From assembly GCA_019636625.1 (NCBI GenBank), contig JAHBXE010000024.1:1-47816 (forward strand): a stretch of 47,816 nt of DNA. The letters run 5' to 3'. Under the pieces are notes generated by a model. That model was given only the letters and a program-made list of their open reading frames with translations. It did not search any database and was not told the origin of the DNA. The translations under genes and the position numbers were made by a program. Source of the DNA: Phycisphaeraceae bacterium. Its GTDB lineage: Bacteria > Planctomycetota > Phycisphaerae > Phycisphaerales > UBA1924. Positions 40,440 to 47,816 of this stretch are shown here, piece after piece. Numbering within the stretch: position 1 is the stretch's first letter; each line of letters begins with the position of its first letter.

Positions 40440-40620
40440 GGCAGGTCTTCCGGCTCCGGGCTTCGCGGGTCCGACCTTCCCAACCGCTCATGGCGGTCAG
40501 TGGCCTTGACTGGACCCGCGCTCGATCCCGTTACGGCGGCGCGTCCGCGGTGGCTTTGGGCGATTCCTCGCCCGCACCACACTTCCCTTTTCAGCCCCGC
40601 ACACCCGTGCGGAGCACCAT
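40440..40620 (-). promoter_or_regulatory. Cobalamin riboswitch
   Basis: On the minus strand the segment carries the conserved landmarks of cobalamin aptamers in order. They are GGGAAG (40582-40587), a GC-rich stem region with GCCGCCGTAACGGG (40527-40540), GCCACTG (40498-40504), GGGAAGG (40475-40481), and the B12 box AGCCGGAAGACCTGCC (40440-40455). Such aptamers bind adenosyl-, hydroxo- or methylcobalamin and usually turn off uptake or synthesis genes when B12 is plentiful. The first gene begins 204 nt further on; I see no obvious terminator in that leader, so control may act at translation. The aptamer's 5' end is approximate. Confidence 0.92.
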
Positions 40621-40668
40621 TGACAAGCCCAGACTATCACGCCGCGCTCGCTCGCGTCAACGGGTGAA

Positions 40669-40702
40669 CGAAAAAAGAAACAGGCCACCCGAAAAGGCGG
40701 CC
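40669..40702 (-). terminator. Intrinsic terminator after the PAPG-tail gene
   Basis: On the minus strand GGCCGCC and GGGTGGCC form a stem (one G-T wobble) with a TTTTC loop, followed by TGTTTCTTTTTTCG. It ends the gene at 40730 and separates that transcript from the riboswitch-led operon. Confidence 0.85.
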
Positions 40703-40729
40703 CGTTGGGATTCATGACTTGAACCCAAG

Positions 40730-41557
40730 TCAGCGGCGGCGACGTGCGCCCACGATTCCCGCCAAGGCCAGCAGGCCCACAGCGCCCGGCGCTGGAACGA
40801 TCATCTTGTCCTTGCTGATGATGTACTCCTGACCAGGCGCCAGCGTGAAGTCCCACTGGAGCGACCAAGCCAGGTCGCCGGGGCCGACAGGCCCGCCGTT
40901 GTTGTTCAGATTGGTGATCGCGGCGTCGGTCAGGCTGTTGCGGATCACCGGCCAGTTGTCGATCTGCCAACGCGACGGAGCAGGAGTCTCGATGGCCTCG
41001 GTGATGAACGCGTTTCCTTCCCACTGCTGCGGGATGCGGCCGATCAGGATCTGCCCCTCGTCTCCCGCCGCGGTTCCGTTCACGTCAAAGTCCGCGTACT
41101 GGAAGAACGAGAATGTCAGCGGAGCGTTGCTGATGTTCTTGATCGTCAGCACTTCCATTATATCCGACAGGGTCTGTCCCGGAGCGCCGCCCCGAAGCGT
41201 GAACGTCCCGTACACCTCGTACCGAGCGGCGCCCGGCTCGCGATACCCGAGGCTCAACGTGTCCGGCCGCGGATCTTCAACCGTATTTGTGTCCGTCACC
41301 TGCTGCGCGATCTTCACGAGCGAATCGATCGACCGCTCGAACTGGTCGTTCCCGGCCCGGATCCAGAACCACTGCTGGAACATATGGTTGGTCCCGTTGA
41401 CCAGCCAGCGATCCTGACCCGCCTGGGTGTCGGGATCGAACCTCGCCTCCGCATTGCCGTCAAAGAGCGTGACGACTTGGGCCTGGGCAGACGCTGCAAA
41501 CATCGCCGCGCCAGCCACCGCCACCAATCGAGCCAACATCCGGTTCGAGTGCGTCAT
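40730..41557 (-). CDS. Secreted protein with PAPG-type C-terminal sorting tail
   Basis: The 275-residue protein starts with a signal peptide (MTHSNRMLARLVAVAGAAMF plus AASAQAQ). The mature part contains LTIKNISNAPLTFSFFQYAD and ISKDKMI, and appears beta-rich. It ends PAPGAVGLLALAGIVGARRR plus R, a hydrophobic stretch and basic tail like the PEP-CTERM sorting signals of Phycisphaerae. Exported and probably surface-associated, with unknown function. ATG at 41557, with GGGAG 6 nt upstream. The tail suggests the same export and sorting machinery as the riboswitch operon's first protein, but it has its own promoter and terminator. Confidence 0.88.
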   Translation of the reverse strand: MTHSNRMLARLVAVAGAAMFAASAQAQVVTLFDGNAEARFDPDTQAGQDRWLVNGTNHMFQQWFWIRAGNDQFERSIDSLVKIAQQVTDTNTVEDPRPDTLSLGYREPGAARYEVYGTFTLRGGAPGQTLSDIMEVLTIKNISNAPLTFSFFQYADFDVNGTAAGDEGQILIGRIPQQWEGNAFITEAIETPAPSRWQIDNWPVIRNSLTDAAITNLNNNGGPVGPGDLAWSLQWDFTLAPGQEYIISKDKMIVPAPGAVGLLALAGIVGARRRR

Positions 41558-41678
41558 ATCTCCCACTCCATTCCAAGGCGCCGAGGCGCCCCACACGAAG
41601 CCTTGATCTCTCTTCCGGCGTTTGACCAACGCCAGCGGCGCCCTCTCAAGGCGCCTCCTTTGACCTGTAACCGGGGAC

Positions 41679-41706
41679 ATCCTACCAGCTTCTCGGGCGT
41701 TCGCAA
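41679..41706 (-). promoter_or_regulatory. Candidate promoter for the PAPG-tail gene
   Basis: On the minus strand TTGCGA (41701-41706) and TAGGAT (41679-41684) are 16 nt apart, a fair sigma-70 pair. It would give a leader of about 115 nt with repeated AAGGCGCC words. Confidence 0.35.
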
Positions 41707-41805
41707 CCCAAACAGTCTAATAAAACCGAGGAAATCCCGCTCGCCAGCCACTTTTTTCCTGGCCCGCACGCCTGGCGCTCCCGCCGGCTGCAACCCCTTG
41801 GCAGA

Positions 41806-42939
41806 TCAATCTTTCGAGAACAGGAACGCGGAATCCTCCATCCGATTCCCCTTCCCATCGCTCACCGCGTAACGGCTGCCACTCCAAACAGAAGCCGACC
41901 CATGCGACCCATCTTTCCGCACCGCATAGAACGTCACGTTGAACGCCGGTCTCCCCTTCTCATCCAACAACCTCTTCTCCCGCGTCCGGTCCACCATTCG
42001 CTTCGCGACCGCCAAGCATGCCTCCGTCGGCGAAAGCCCCGCCTCCATGTGTTGCACGATGGAAAACGCCCCGCACACCTGGATCACCGCCTCACCACGG
42101 CCCGTCGCCCCTGCCGCCCCGACTGCGTTGTCGCAGTACATCCCCGCCCCCACGATCGGCGAATCACCCAATCGACCCGGCAACTTCCACGAAAGCCCGC
42201 TCGTGCTCGTGCAGGATCCCACATCCCCCATCCCCGTCACCCCGGACACGTGCACCGTCCCCGTCGTGTGCCGGATGGGTGAATCCGGACGGATCGGACC
42301 CCCCGGGTCCGCGTTGTGCGGGCTCGCCTCCCCCGTCCGCCGCGGCGTGTAGCCCTCTCCGGCCCGTATCACCTGGTCGTCATCCAGCCACTTGTCTTCC
42401 TTGTTCAAGTTCGCCTTCCAGCGCAACCACTCCTTCCTCGCTTCCTCCGTGAGCAACTCCTCCTCCTTGAACCCCATCGCCCTCGCAAACTTCAGCGCCC
42501 CCTCCCCCACCAGCATCACATGATCCGTCCGCCGCAGAACCTGCAGCGCCACCGCCGCCGGGTTCTTGATGTTCCGAAGCGCACCCACCGAACCCGCCCG
42601 ATGCAACGGCCCATCCATGATCGACGCGTCCAGCTCCACCACGCCCTCCTCGTTGGGCAGCCCCCCGTACCCCACGGACCAGTCGTTCGGATCATCCTCC
42701 ACGATCTTCACCCCTGCCACGATCGCATCGAGCAGGTTCGACCCGCCCAGCACCATCTCCCGCGCCAGCGATGTGCACCGCAGCCCGTTCCCGGAGGCCA
42801 CCAGCACCGGTCCCCCCGCCGCTTCCACCTTCTTCCCAGCATTCCCCGCTTCAGGTTGCGCAGCCATGAGGGCTCCTTTGCTCGCGGCGAGCGCGGCCGC
42901 GGAGGCCGCGATGAACTGACGACGATCAAGTTGTTCCAT
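41806..42939 (-). CDS. N(4)-(beta-N-acetylglucosaminyl)-L-asparaginase-type Ntn hydrolase
   Basis: The 377-residue protein belongs to the glycosylasparaginase / isoaspartyl peptidase Ntn-hydrolase family. These enzymes self-cleave before a threonine that then acts as nucleophile; here that Thr is in GTVHVSGVTG, followed by SCTSTSGLSWKLPGRLGDSP and VGAGMYCDN. The N-terminus DRRQFIAASAAALAAS is a Tat-type signal (RRxF), so the enzyme is exported folded. It could release asparagine from glycans or cleave isoaspartyl peptides. ATG at 42939. It follows truD by 78 nt. Confidence 0.9.
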   Translation of the reverse strand: MEQLDRRQFIAASAAALAASKGALMAAQPEAGNAGKKVEAAGGPVLVASGNGLRCTSLAREMVLGGSNLLDAIVAGVKIVEDDPNDWSVGYGGLPNEEGVVELDASIMDGPLHRAGSVGALRNIKNPAAVALQVLRRTDHVMLVGEGALKFARAMGFKEEELLTEEARKEWLRWKANLNKEDKWLDDDQVIRAGEGYTPRRTGEASPHNADPGGPIRPDSPIRHTTGTVHVSGVTGMGDVGSCTSTSGLSWKLPGRLGDSPIVGAGMYCDNAVGAAGATGRGEAVIQVCGAFSIVQHMEAGLSPTEACLAVAKRMVDRTREKRLLDEKGRPAFNVTFYAVRKDGSHGSASVWSGSRYAVSDGKGNRMEDSAFLFSKD

Positions 42940-43017
42940 CCCCACAGTGTCCCGCGCCGAACCCTGTTTGTCACCTCCCCCACCCAATCCCTTCCAATCT
43001 CCCGTACGCTCCCTCAC

Positions 43018-44328
43018 CTACTCCTCAGGCTCGCCCGATTCCGCCTCGCCCCGCCCCTCTACCTTCGTGATCTCCCGGATCACGCTCGTCGCAAAGGCGC
43101 CCCGCGGCAGGTCAAACGCCACGCGCACGTAGTGCCCGTGCTCATCCACCCCGCCCTCCACCATGGCATCCATCACGGGTACCCGCAGCGGCTTGCGCTC
43201 TCCCGTAAGCCGTCCTCGCCTCCGAACCTCAAACGCCCGCAGTGCCTCAACTCCAACCCCCGACTCTGCCAGGGCCGCCTCTTCCGTTACACCAACGCCG
43301 GCGGCCGCACGCTTCATGTCCGCTCCCCACATGGGCCCCGACGGGCTCACCTCGATCCGGTCCAGCCTCGCTGTCAACTCTGGCCCGAGATCTTCGGCCC
43401 GGACATCAAAGCACGCCCGGTTGTCGTGCTTGAACGCCACATCACCTTCCATCAACTTTCCGATCGTTCCCGCGGCCATGCGCTCCGCGAGGACTCGGTT
43501 GAACACCGCCGACTGGAACGCAGTCAAGAAGAACTCCGCCTCGCTTCGCTCGATCGCGTGCACGGCGCGCGAAGGTGAAGCCCCGCGCATCAACTCCCCT
43601 ACCACCCGGCGCTCCGTCCGCATCTCCTTTCCAAACAGCTCCATCGCCTCCGCATACTCCCCCGCCGCCGCCGCCCGGCGCGCCGGCGCCTGGGTGTCCG
43701 CCGCCGATTCATCTGGGTCCAGCACCGCCCGCACCACCGCGCCGTGATCCCCCAGGATCAACCCCCGCCCGACAAGGTGATTCCTCCGCAGGTACCCGAA
43801 CCGCTGCTCGCCGATCACATTGGGCACACCCGAACGCTCCAACCTTGAAAGCACCCGCAGCGCCGCGGGCGCCTTGCTCATGTCCACGCCGCGGATCTTG
43901 ATCGAGAAGCGATTCCCCAGCAGATGCCCCCGCCGGAGCTTGTTGTGGTGCAGATCGACCCACAGCACACCCATGTGCTCGTGCTGCAGCATGGGGAAGT
44001 CCTCGGGCTTCTTCCCCGGCACGTGAACGGAGAACACCTGCCGCGTCACGGCCCGCTTGTCCTTCAGACCCGCGAACCCGACGGCCGACACGTGTACGCC
44101 GAAGTGCCGCGCGACAATCCGCGCCGCCCGGAGCGTTGAGAGCCCGCGTTTCTCGATGAAGAGATACACGTGCTCGCCCTCGCCCGCGGGCTGGTACAGC
44201 GGCTGCTCATCGACGAAAAAGTCCTCCGGTCGCTCCTTGATCCGCCCCCCGATGCCCGGCAGGTCCGCCGTGGCAAACGGCATCACCGGCAACCCCCACG
44301 CCGGCAACTCAGAAACTAATCGTTCCAC
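43018..44328 (-). CDS. truD: tRNA pseudouridine(13) synthase TruD
   Basis: TruD converts U13 of certain tRNAs to pseudouridine. The 436-residue protein shows IKERPEDFFVDEQPLYQP near the N-terminus and GFAGLKDKRAVTRQVFSV, with the catalytic Asp in LKD. NRFSIKIRGVD follows, then RFGYLRRNHLVGRGLILG with the conserved NxxG-like turn, and an insert-type C-terminal TruD domain. GTG at 44328 was used; an ATG at 44283 (MPFATADLPG) would remove 15 residues and fits the family start. Its start lies 6 nt after the DUF151 gene's end. Confidence 0.93.
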   Translation of the reverse strand: MERLVSELPAWGLPVMPFATADLPGIGGRIKERPEDFFVDEQPLYQPAGEGEHVYLFIEKRGLSTLRAARIVARHFGVHVSAVGFAGLKDKRAVTRQVFSVHVPGKKPEDFPMLQHEHMGVLWVDLHHNKLRRGHLLGNRFSIKIRGVDMSKAPAALRVLSRLERSGVPNVIGEQRFGYLRRNHLVGRGLILGDHGAVVRAVLDPDESAADTQAPARRAAAAGEYAEAMELFGKEMRTERRVVGELMRGASPSRAVHAIERSEAEFFLTAFQSAVFNRVLAERMAAGTIGKLMEGDVAFKHDNRACFDVRAEDLGPELTARLDRIEVSPSGPMWGADMKRAAAGVGVTEEAALAESGVGVEALRAFEVRRRGRLTGERKPLRVPVMDAMVEGGVDEHGHYVRVAFDLPRGAFATSVIREITKVEGRGEAESGEPEE

Positions 44329-44334
44329 GGCCGA

Positions 44335-44763
44335 TCAAGCCCCGTTCTCGTTTGCCGAGTCCAGCACGTGCTCCTCGACGAAGATCGGCACATCGTTGGC
44401 GATCCCCAGCGCGATCGCATCACTCGGACGCGAGTCCACGTGGATCACCTCCCCGCTCTTCTTGATATCCAGCGTCGCGAAGAACGTCCCTTCGTTCAGG
44501 TCCGTGATCGTGATCGACACCAGCTCTCCCCCCAGCGCCTCGACCACGTTGGCGAGCAGGTCATGCGTCTGCGGCCGCTTGATCGTCGCCCCCTTCAGCC
44601 GCCGTTCGATCGCCTGCGCTTCGGGCAGACCGATCACGATCGGGAACGACCGCCGCTCCGCTTCTTCCCCGTTCTCCCCCTCCACCGCTTCGCGCAGTTC
44701 GATGATCTGATAGTCCGTCAGTTCACGGATCAGGATGCGTGAAAGTTCCATCCGCACGGCCAT
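44335..44763 (-). CDS. Bifunctional nuclease-domain (DUF151) protein
   Basis: The 142-residue protein has the DUF151 / bifunctional nuclease (BFN) pattern. It includes LPIVIGLPEAQAI-like FPIVIGLPEAQAIERRLKG, RPQTHDLLANVVEALGGELV, FFATLDIKKSGEVIHVDSRPS and the family-specific DAIALGIANDVPIFVEEHVL. BFN relatives have RNase and DNase activity in plants. The role in bacteria is unclear. It lies 50 nt after nnrE and 6 nt before truD, so the three are probably one operon. Confidence 0.92.
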   Translation of the reverse strand: MAVRMELSRILIRELTDYQIIELREAVEGENGEEAERRSFPIVIGLPEAQAIERRLKGATIKRPQTHDLLANVVEALGGELVSITITDLNEGTFFATLDIKKSGEVIHVDSRPSDAIALGIANDVPIFVEEHVLDSANENGA

Positions 44764-44812
44764 GACGGACGCCTCCCTGGTGTCTCTATCGTGCCCCCCA
44801 CCCCCCGCCGTG

Positions 44813-45496
44813 TCAACGCTTATCCCTCTCTGCCCTCCCTTCTCGTTCCAACAGCTCCCGTGGTGCCCCGATCGCCGCCACGACGATCCTCCCGGTCCAC
44901 TCGCGGCATCCTTTCCGGAGAAATCCCGCCTTCCATCCGCAAAGCGTCACGGTCCGTGTCGCCTGCACCGCCACGCCCAGCACCTCCCCTGAATCCGCAT
45001 CCAGCCCTGAAGGCAGGTCCACCGCCAACACCCCGACCCCCCTGGCCCCCCATCGGTTTACCTCCCCAATAAGGGACGCCATCCGCCCTTCCACCGGCCG
45101 ATCCAGCCCTGTCCCGAAGAGCGCATCCACCACCAGCGCCGGCCGCCGGGCACGCGTCACAATCGGCAGGCCCATCGCCTCAATCACCCCCAGGTTCGCC
45201 GCGGCATCCCCGCGATACTTCACTTTCTTCGCTGCCAGCACCACCTGCACCCCCACCCCGACGTTGTGCAAGTGACGCGCCGCCACCAACCCATCCCCCC
45301 CGTTGTTCCCCGGCCCGCAATACAGCGCCACCACTCCCCCTCGTCCCCTTCCGAGCATCCGCAACGCCTCCCGGGCCACGGCCGCCCCTGCGTTCTCCAT
45401 CAGCACAATCGAGGCGATCCCGTACCGCTCCACAGCCAGCCGATCCACGCGGCCGATGGCTTCACGGGTGAACACGAGGGGCAATGATCGACCCAC
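44813..45496 (-). CDS. nnrE: NAD(P)H-hydrate epimerase
   Basis: The 227-residue protein is the YjeF_N-type epimerase that interconverts R and S forms of hydrated NAD(P)H, a repair reaction for damaged cofactors. Typical segments are LMENAGAAVA near the start, YCGPGNNGGDGLVAARHL, VVDALFGTGLDRPVEG and AVDLPSGLDADSGE. It lacks the C-terminal dehydratase domain that many bacteria fuse to it, so that activity must be elsewhere. GTG at 45496 has GGAG 7 nt upstream. It heads the minus-strand group nnrE - DUF151 - truD. Confidence 0.94.
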   Translation of the reverse strand: MGRSLPLVFTREAIGRVDRLAVERYGIASIVLMENAGAAVAREALRMLGRGRGGVVALYCGPGNNGGDGLVAARHLHNVGVGVQVVLAAKKVKYRGDAAANLGVIEAMGLPIVTRARRPALVVDALFGTGLDRPVEGRMASLIGEVNRWGARGVGVLAVDLPSGLDADSGEVLGVAVQATRTVTLCGWKAGFLRKGCREWTGRIVVAAIGAPRELLEREGRAERDKR

Positions 45497-45960
45497 CGAA
45501 GAACTCCACTATCGCCACACCCCTGCGATCTTAACGAGCGGGGACCCGCGCATCGAGATCCTGAGCCTGCGACGGATACGGGCAGTGAATCAGGCAACGG
45601 CACGCCTAATTTACACGGCCTGAGCGGAAACGCACCCTCGGGCGCGATTTGGCCCATCATTGCAATGGTCAGGGGGAGTGCCACCCTTCTCCTTCGTTCG
45701 GCGACTCTTCTGTACGGTCGGTACACCAGGAAGGGGCGTGTCTGCCACGGTCGATTCGATGGCTGCCACGTGCCGCGCAGGCCCACCAAGGCGTACACCA
45801 CGTCGTACCTTCGATCCGGCACCGTCATCCGCGTTCCGCCGGGTGGCATCGTGCCGGCGCCGCCGAACGTCGAGGACCGTATCCCGGCGTCAAGAGCCCC
45901 GAGCCCCTCGGAGTCGATGCTTCACCGGAAGCTGCGCCGTGCCGCTCGGTTATACTTCCC
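45497..45960. other. 464-nt region with no confident gene
   Basis: It lies upstream of nnrE and of the hypothetical gene at 45961. Open frames exist on both strands but none has a convincing family match or a good Shine-Dalgarno. I could not find the signature of RNase P, tmRNA, SRP or 6S RNA. The upstream side must hold the nnrE promoter, which I cannot place. Confidence 0.5.
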
Positions 45961-46410
45961 ATGTTGCAAAGTCGCGCATGGACATTCAGAGGCCGGAGGA
46001 CCAACGGCGACAGGCGTTCGGGGCTGCCCTTTCGGGCCGGGCTGATGCTCGCTGTTCTCTCGCAGGTGCTGGCCTTGCTGGTCAGCGGTCAGGCCATCCA
46101 GCGCTGCACGCCTTCGGGAGAGACGGAGGCTCATGCCGAGATCGCCTTTCTGTGCCCCAGCCTCCGCCTGCCCGCCGTCGAGGGCGCGTCACCGGAGAGC
46201 TCCCTGGTGGCTTCCCGTTGTTCCCATGACGAGTTCGACGTGTTCAGCCGGCGCGGCGAACGCGGCGGCGACCTGAACCCCGGCCCGTCCATATCGGCGC
46301 CTCCCCACACTGCGATTGCGTTGGATGCCACCCCGGCGAGACGCGCAACCGCGAGACTGGTTTCACCCCCCTCTGCACTGCGACAGTCCGTCATTCCCTT
46401 GAGGTTGTAG
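45961..46410 (+). CDS. Possible membrane-associated hypothetical protein
   Basis: An open frame of 149 residues has a hydrophobic helix (PFRAGLMLAVLSQVLALLVS) and then a soluble, Pro- and Ser-rich tail. High GC at third positions in the central part suggests real coding, but I recognise no family. A TATACT box (45951-45956) lies only 4 nt before its ATG, so if this is the promoter the mRNA would be nearly leaderless, or the true start is further downstream. Low certainty. Confidence 0.4.
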   Translation: MLQSRAWTFRGRRTNGDRRSGLPFRAGLMLAVLSQVLALLVSGQAIQRCTPSGETEAHAEIAFLCPSLRLPAVEGASPESSLVASRCSHDEFDVFSRRGERGGDLNPGPSISAPPHTAIALDATPARRATARLVSPPSALRQSVIPLRL

Positions 46411-46484
46411 ACAGACCCGGCGAGTTCTTCACGAATGCTCGTTTGGTCGGTTGTCATTGCAACTCTTCAATCAAGGAACACGGA

Positions 46485-47078
46485 ATGTCGCAACGGCGAA
46501 TCGCGTCGGTTCGTTACGCTCGTATTTATGACCGCTTGTACCGCCTGGGGTACCACCGCCGGCCGGACAAGAGCCACGCCAAAGTGCTCGCCGAGAAAGC
46601 ACTTCGGCTTTGGAATCCTGAATCCGTTCTCGATGTCGGCTGCTCAATCGGTTGGGCCGTTGGTTACTTCGCCGATCGCGGCGTGCGTGCGGTCGGTGTT
46701 GACGTCTCCGCCATCGCGGTACGCAACGGGAGCCGCCTGGGCAGAGACATCCGGCTGGCATGCGCCACTCACCTGCCCTTCGATGACGCAAGTTTCGACG
46801 TGGTGATGTCCACGGACTGCCTCGAACACCTCGTGGAGGATGACGCGTTGAGGGCCGTGCGAGAAATGTGCCGGGTCGCGCGGCGAGGCATCGCCCTGAA
46901 GGTAAACCCGCGGAAGGATCGAGATCGCCTGTGGAAGATGATCGCGGGCACAACCCTCCACTTAACCGTGCAACCGGTCGCGAACTGGCTGCAGTGGTTC
47001 GACGCGGCCGGATGGTCGGTCCTCGAGGGTGACGATGCACGCGAAGAATACATGCTGGTACCGACCGCACACAGGTGA
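46485..47078 (+). CDS. Class I SAM-dependent methyltransferase
   Basis: The 197-residue protein has the class I methyltransferase fold: motif I SVLDVGCSIGWAVGYFA (SAM-binding glycine loop) near residues 48-64. VRAVGVDVSAIAV carries the acidic residue that binds the ribose. FDVVMSTDCLEHL covers motif IV, and ALKVNPRKDRDRLW comes after. It resembles methyltransferases that act on lipids, quinones or small molecules; the substrate cannot be read. ATG at 46485 with AAGGA 7 nt upstream. It stands alone, between a dubious gene and a gene-poor stretch. Confidence 0.87.
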   Translation: MSQRRIASVRYARIYDRLYRLGYHRRPDKSHAKVLAEKALRLWNPESVLDVGCSIGWAVGYFADRGVRAVGVDVSAIAVRNGSRLGRDIRLACATHLPFDDASFDVVMSTDCLEHLVEDDALRAVREMCRVARRGIALKVNPRKDRDRLWKMIAGTTLHLTVQPVANWLQWFDAAGWSVLEGDDAREEYMLVPTAHR

Positions 47079-47384
47079 CGCCGGCGGGACAGCGGGCACC
47101 CCCTGGCGACAGACAGGCGGGGCCGCCGTTCGAATCGCGACGGGCGCGGGACAGGTTACCGCCCTCCATCGACCTTGCGCGGATGCCCCTTGGTACCTTC
47201 TTGGCCACGAACACCGTTGTGGGGGTGGGTTTTCCGCTGATTGAGTTTCCAGATGCCCTCTTTGACGCGAGCCCGTCGCAGCCTTGTGCCCCCGGTGCAA
47301 GCGTCCCACTCCTTACGTCCAGACACATACACCGGTCCCCGGTAATGAAGACATCTCCAGGGAAATGGGCCTGCACCCGTGGAG
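47079..47384. other. 306-nt region with no confident gene
   Basis: Between the methyltransferase gene and the end of the zinc-ribbon gene. Both strands have open frames without recognisable domains or ribosome sites. I see no repeat or RNA gene. Confidence 0.5.
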
Positions 47385-47678
47385 TCATCCGCCACCGGGC
47401 AACTCGTTGGTCCCCTTTGACTTCTGATGGCGCGATGGCCGCCAGCGATGCCCGCACGCATGGCAATGCCACTTCGGCGCGGTGGGGAAAATACAGCACC
47501 CCCCCAGCACAATGCGCCCCGATTCCACGCCCTCCCAGAGCGCTCTGGCCCTTTCCGCCATTTCCCCTGAATCGTCGGGATGCGGCGCAGGCCACGGAAG
47601 ACCGTAGACAATCCAGGCAACGTCACGAGAACCGCACGACGGACATGGCGGGCCGCTTTCAAAGAAATGCTGTGACAT
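47385..47678 (-). CDS. Zinc-ribbon hypothetical protein
   Basis: The 97-residue protein starts with a CPSCGSRDVAWIVYGLP zinc-knuckle and has a second pair at CHACGHRW, which together form a zinc ribbon. Between them is the family phrase GRIVLGGC. The pattern is seen in many small bacterial proteins of unknown function. ATG at 47678 chosen because it starts just before the first CxxC; the open frame extends 20 residues further upstream. It may bind a nucleic acid or another protein. Confidence 0.72.
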   Translation of the reverse strand: MSQHFFESGPPCPSCGSRDVAWIVYGLPWPAPHPDDSGEMAERARALWEGVESGRIVLGGCCIFPTAPKWHCHACGHRWRPSRHQKSKGTNELPGGG

Positions 47679-47816
47679 CTGAACTCCAGACTCAGGCGGT
47701 GATGGTGAGGCGATCAATCCGAGTGCGCTGGTGTACAAGTATGCGATGACTCACTTCTGATCGAGCCAAGGCAAGACGATTATTGACGTTTGTGCTCCGC
47801 CTGACCTGCGACGGGT

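Noticed and set aside
45497..45960. Possible structural RNA gene
   Set aside because: I looked for RNase P, tmRNA, SRP and 6S signatures and found none.
45665..46045. Open frame of 126 residues upstream of the hypothetical gene
   Set aside because: No domain, no Shine-Dalgarno, overlaps another frame with similar third-position GC; cannot be told from chance.
46471..47595. Long minus-strand frame across the methyltransferase gene
   Set aside because: It is the antisense of a well-recognised methyltransferase and contains no recognisable domain.

Overview
The window looks like a chromosomal segment of a high-GC planctomycete, most likely of the class Phycisphaerae. The evidence is direct but indirect in kind. 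Two secreted proteins end in a PAPG-hydrophobic-RRRR sorting tail, and a third ends in two NCD(Q/G)S...TANDFQCFLN repeats, the GC-type dockerin-like tail known mainly from Phycisphaerales. The housekeeping proteins (MnmG, UvrA, RpoB, RpoC, a SigA-like sigma factor) carry insertions that are not in the E. coli versions. No tRNA or rRNA gene and no clear insertion sequence was found.

Layout. 0-9.5 kb is a mixed metabolic and signalling stretch: a serine beta-lactamase-fold hydrolase, an Eis-like acetyltransferase, a small membrane protein with an Xre regulator, a DUF1294 / FecCD permease / DUF1569 minus-strand run, a glycine-rich RRM protein, a SpoIIE-type phosphatase receptor and a MacB-like permease. 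9.5-18.9 kb holds uvrA, mnmG, a KefB-like antiporter, a UVR-motif protein and a sigma-70 factor. 19-23 kb has a secreted hypothetical protein, a 3-hydroxyacyl-CoA dehydrogenase, a divergent CxxC-protein/HxlR pair and a CBS-domain protein. 23.2-36.8 kb is the ribosomal protein/RNA polymerase cluster rplK-rplA-rplJ-rplL and rpoB-rpoC. It is split by an opposite-strand pair (a RedB-like redox protein and a hybrid histidine kinase), and a 68-residue membrane protein lies between rpoB and rpoC.

36.8-40.6 kb is the most interesting part. A well-formed cobalamin riboswitch on the minus strand precedes four tightly packed or overlapping genes: a secreted PAPG-tail protein, a secreted PQQ-type beta-propeller with a dockerin-like tail, a pseudopilin-like protein and a BFD-type [2Fe-2S] protein. 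I read this as a candidate corrinoid-responsive surface system, possibly for vitamin B12 capture. Only the riboswitch is firm; the function is inference.

40.7-45.5 kb carries another PAPG-tail protein and a minus-strand run nnrE - DUF151 nuclease - truD - glycosylasparaginase. 45.5-47.8 kb is gene-poor, with a methyltransferase and a zinc-ribbon protein.

Several unexplained repeats cut across these regions. An 8-bp tandem repeat occurs at the left edge and again between rplJ and rplL. A GC-rich motif of about 24 nt occurs inside both uvrA and mnmG, in frame. A further short inverted repeat lies in mnmG. A 30-bp perfect inverted repeat lies upstream of rplK.
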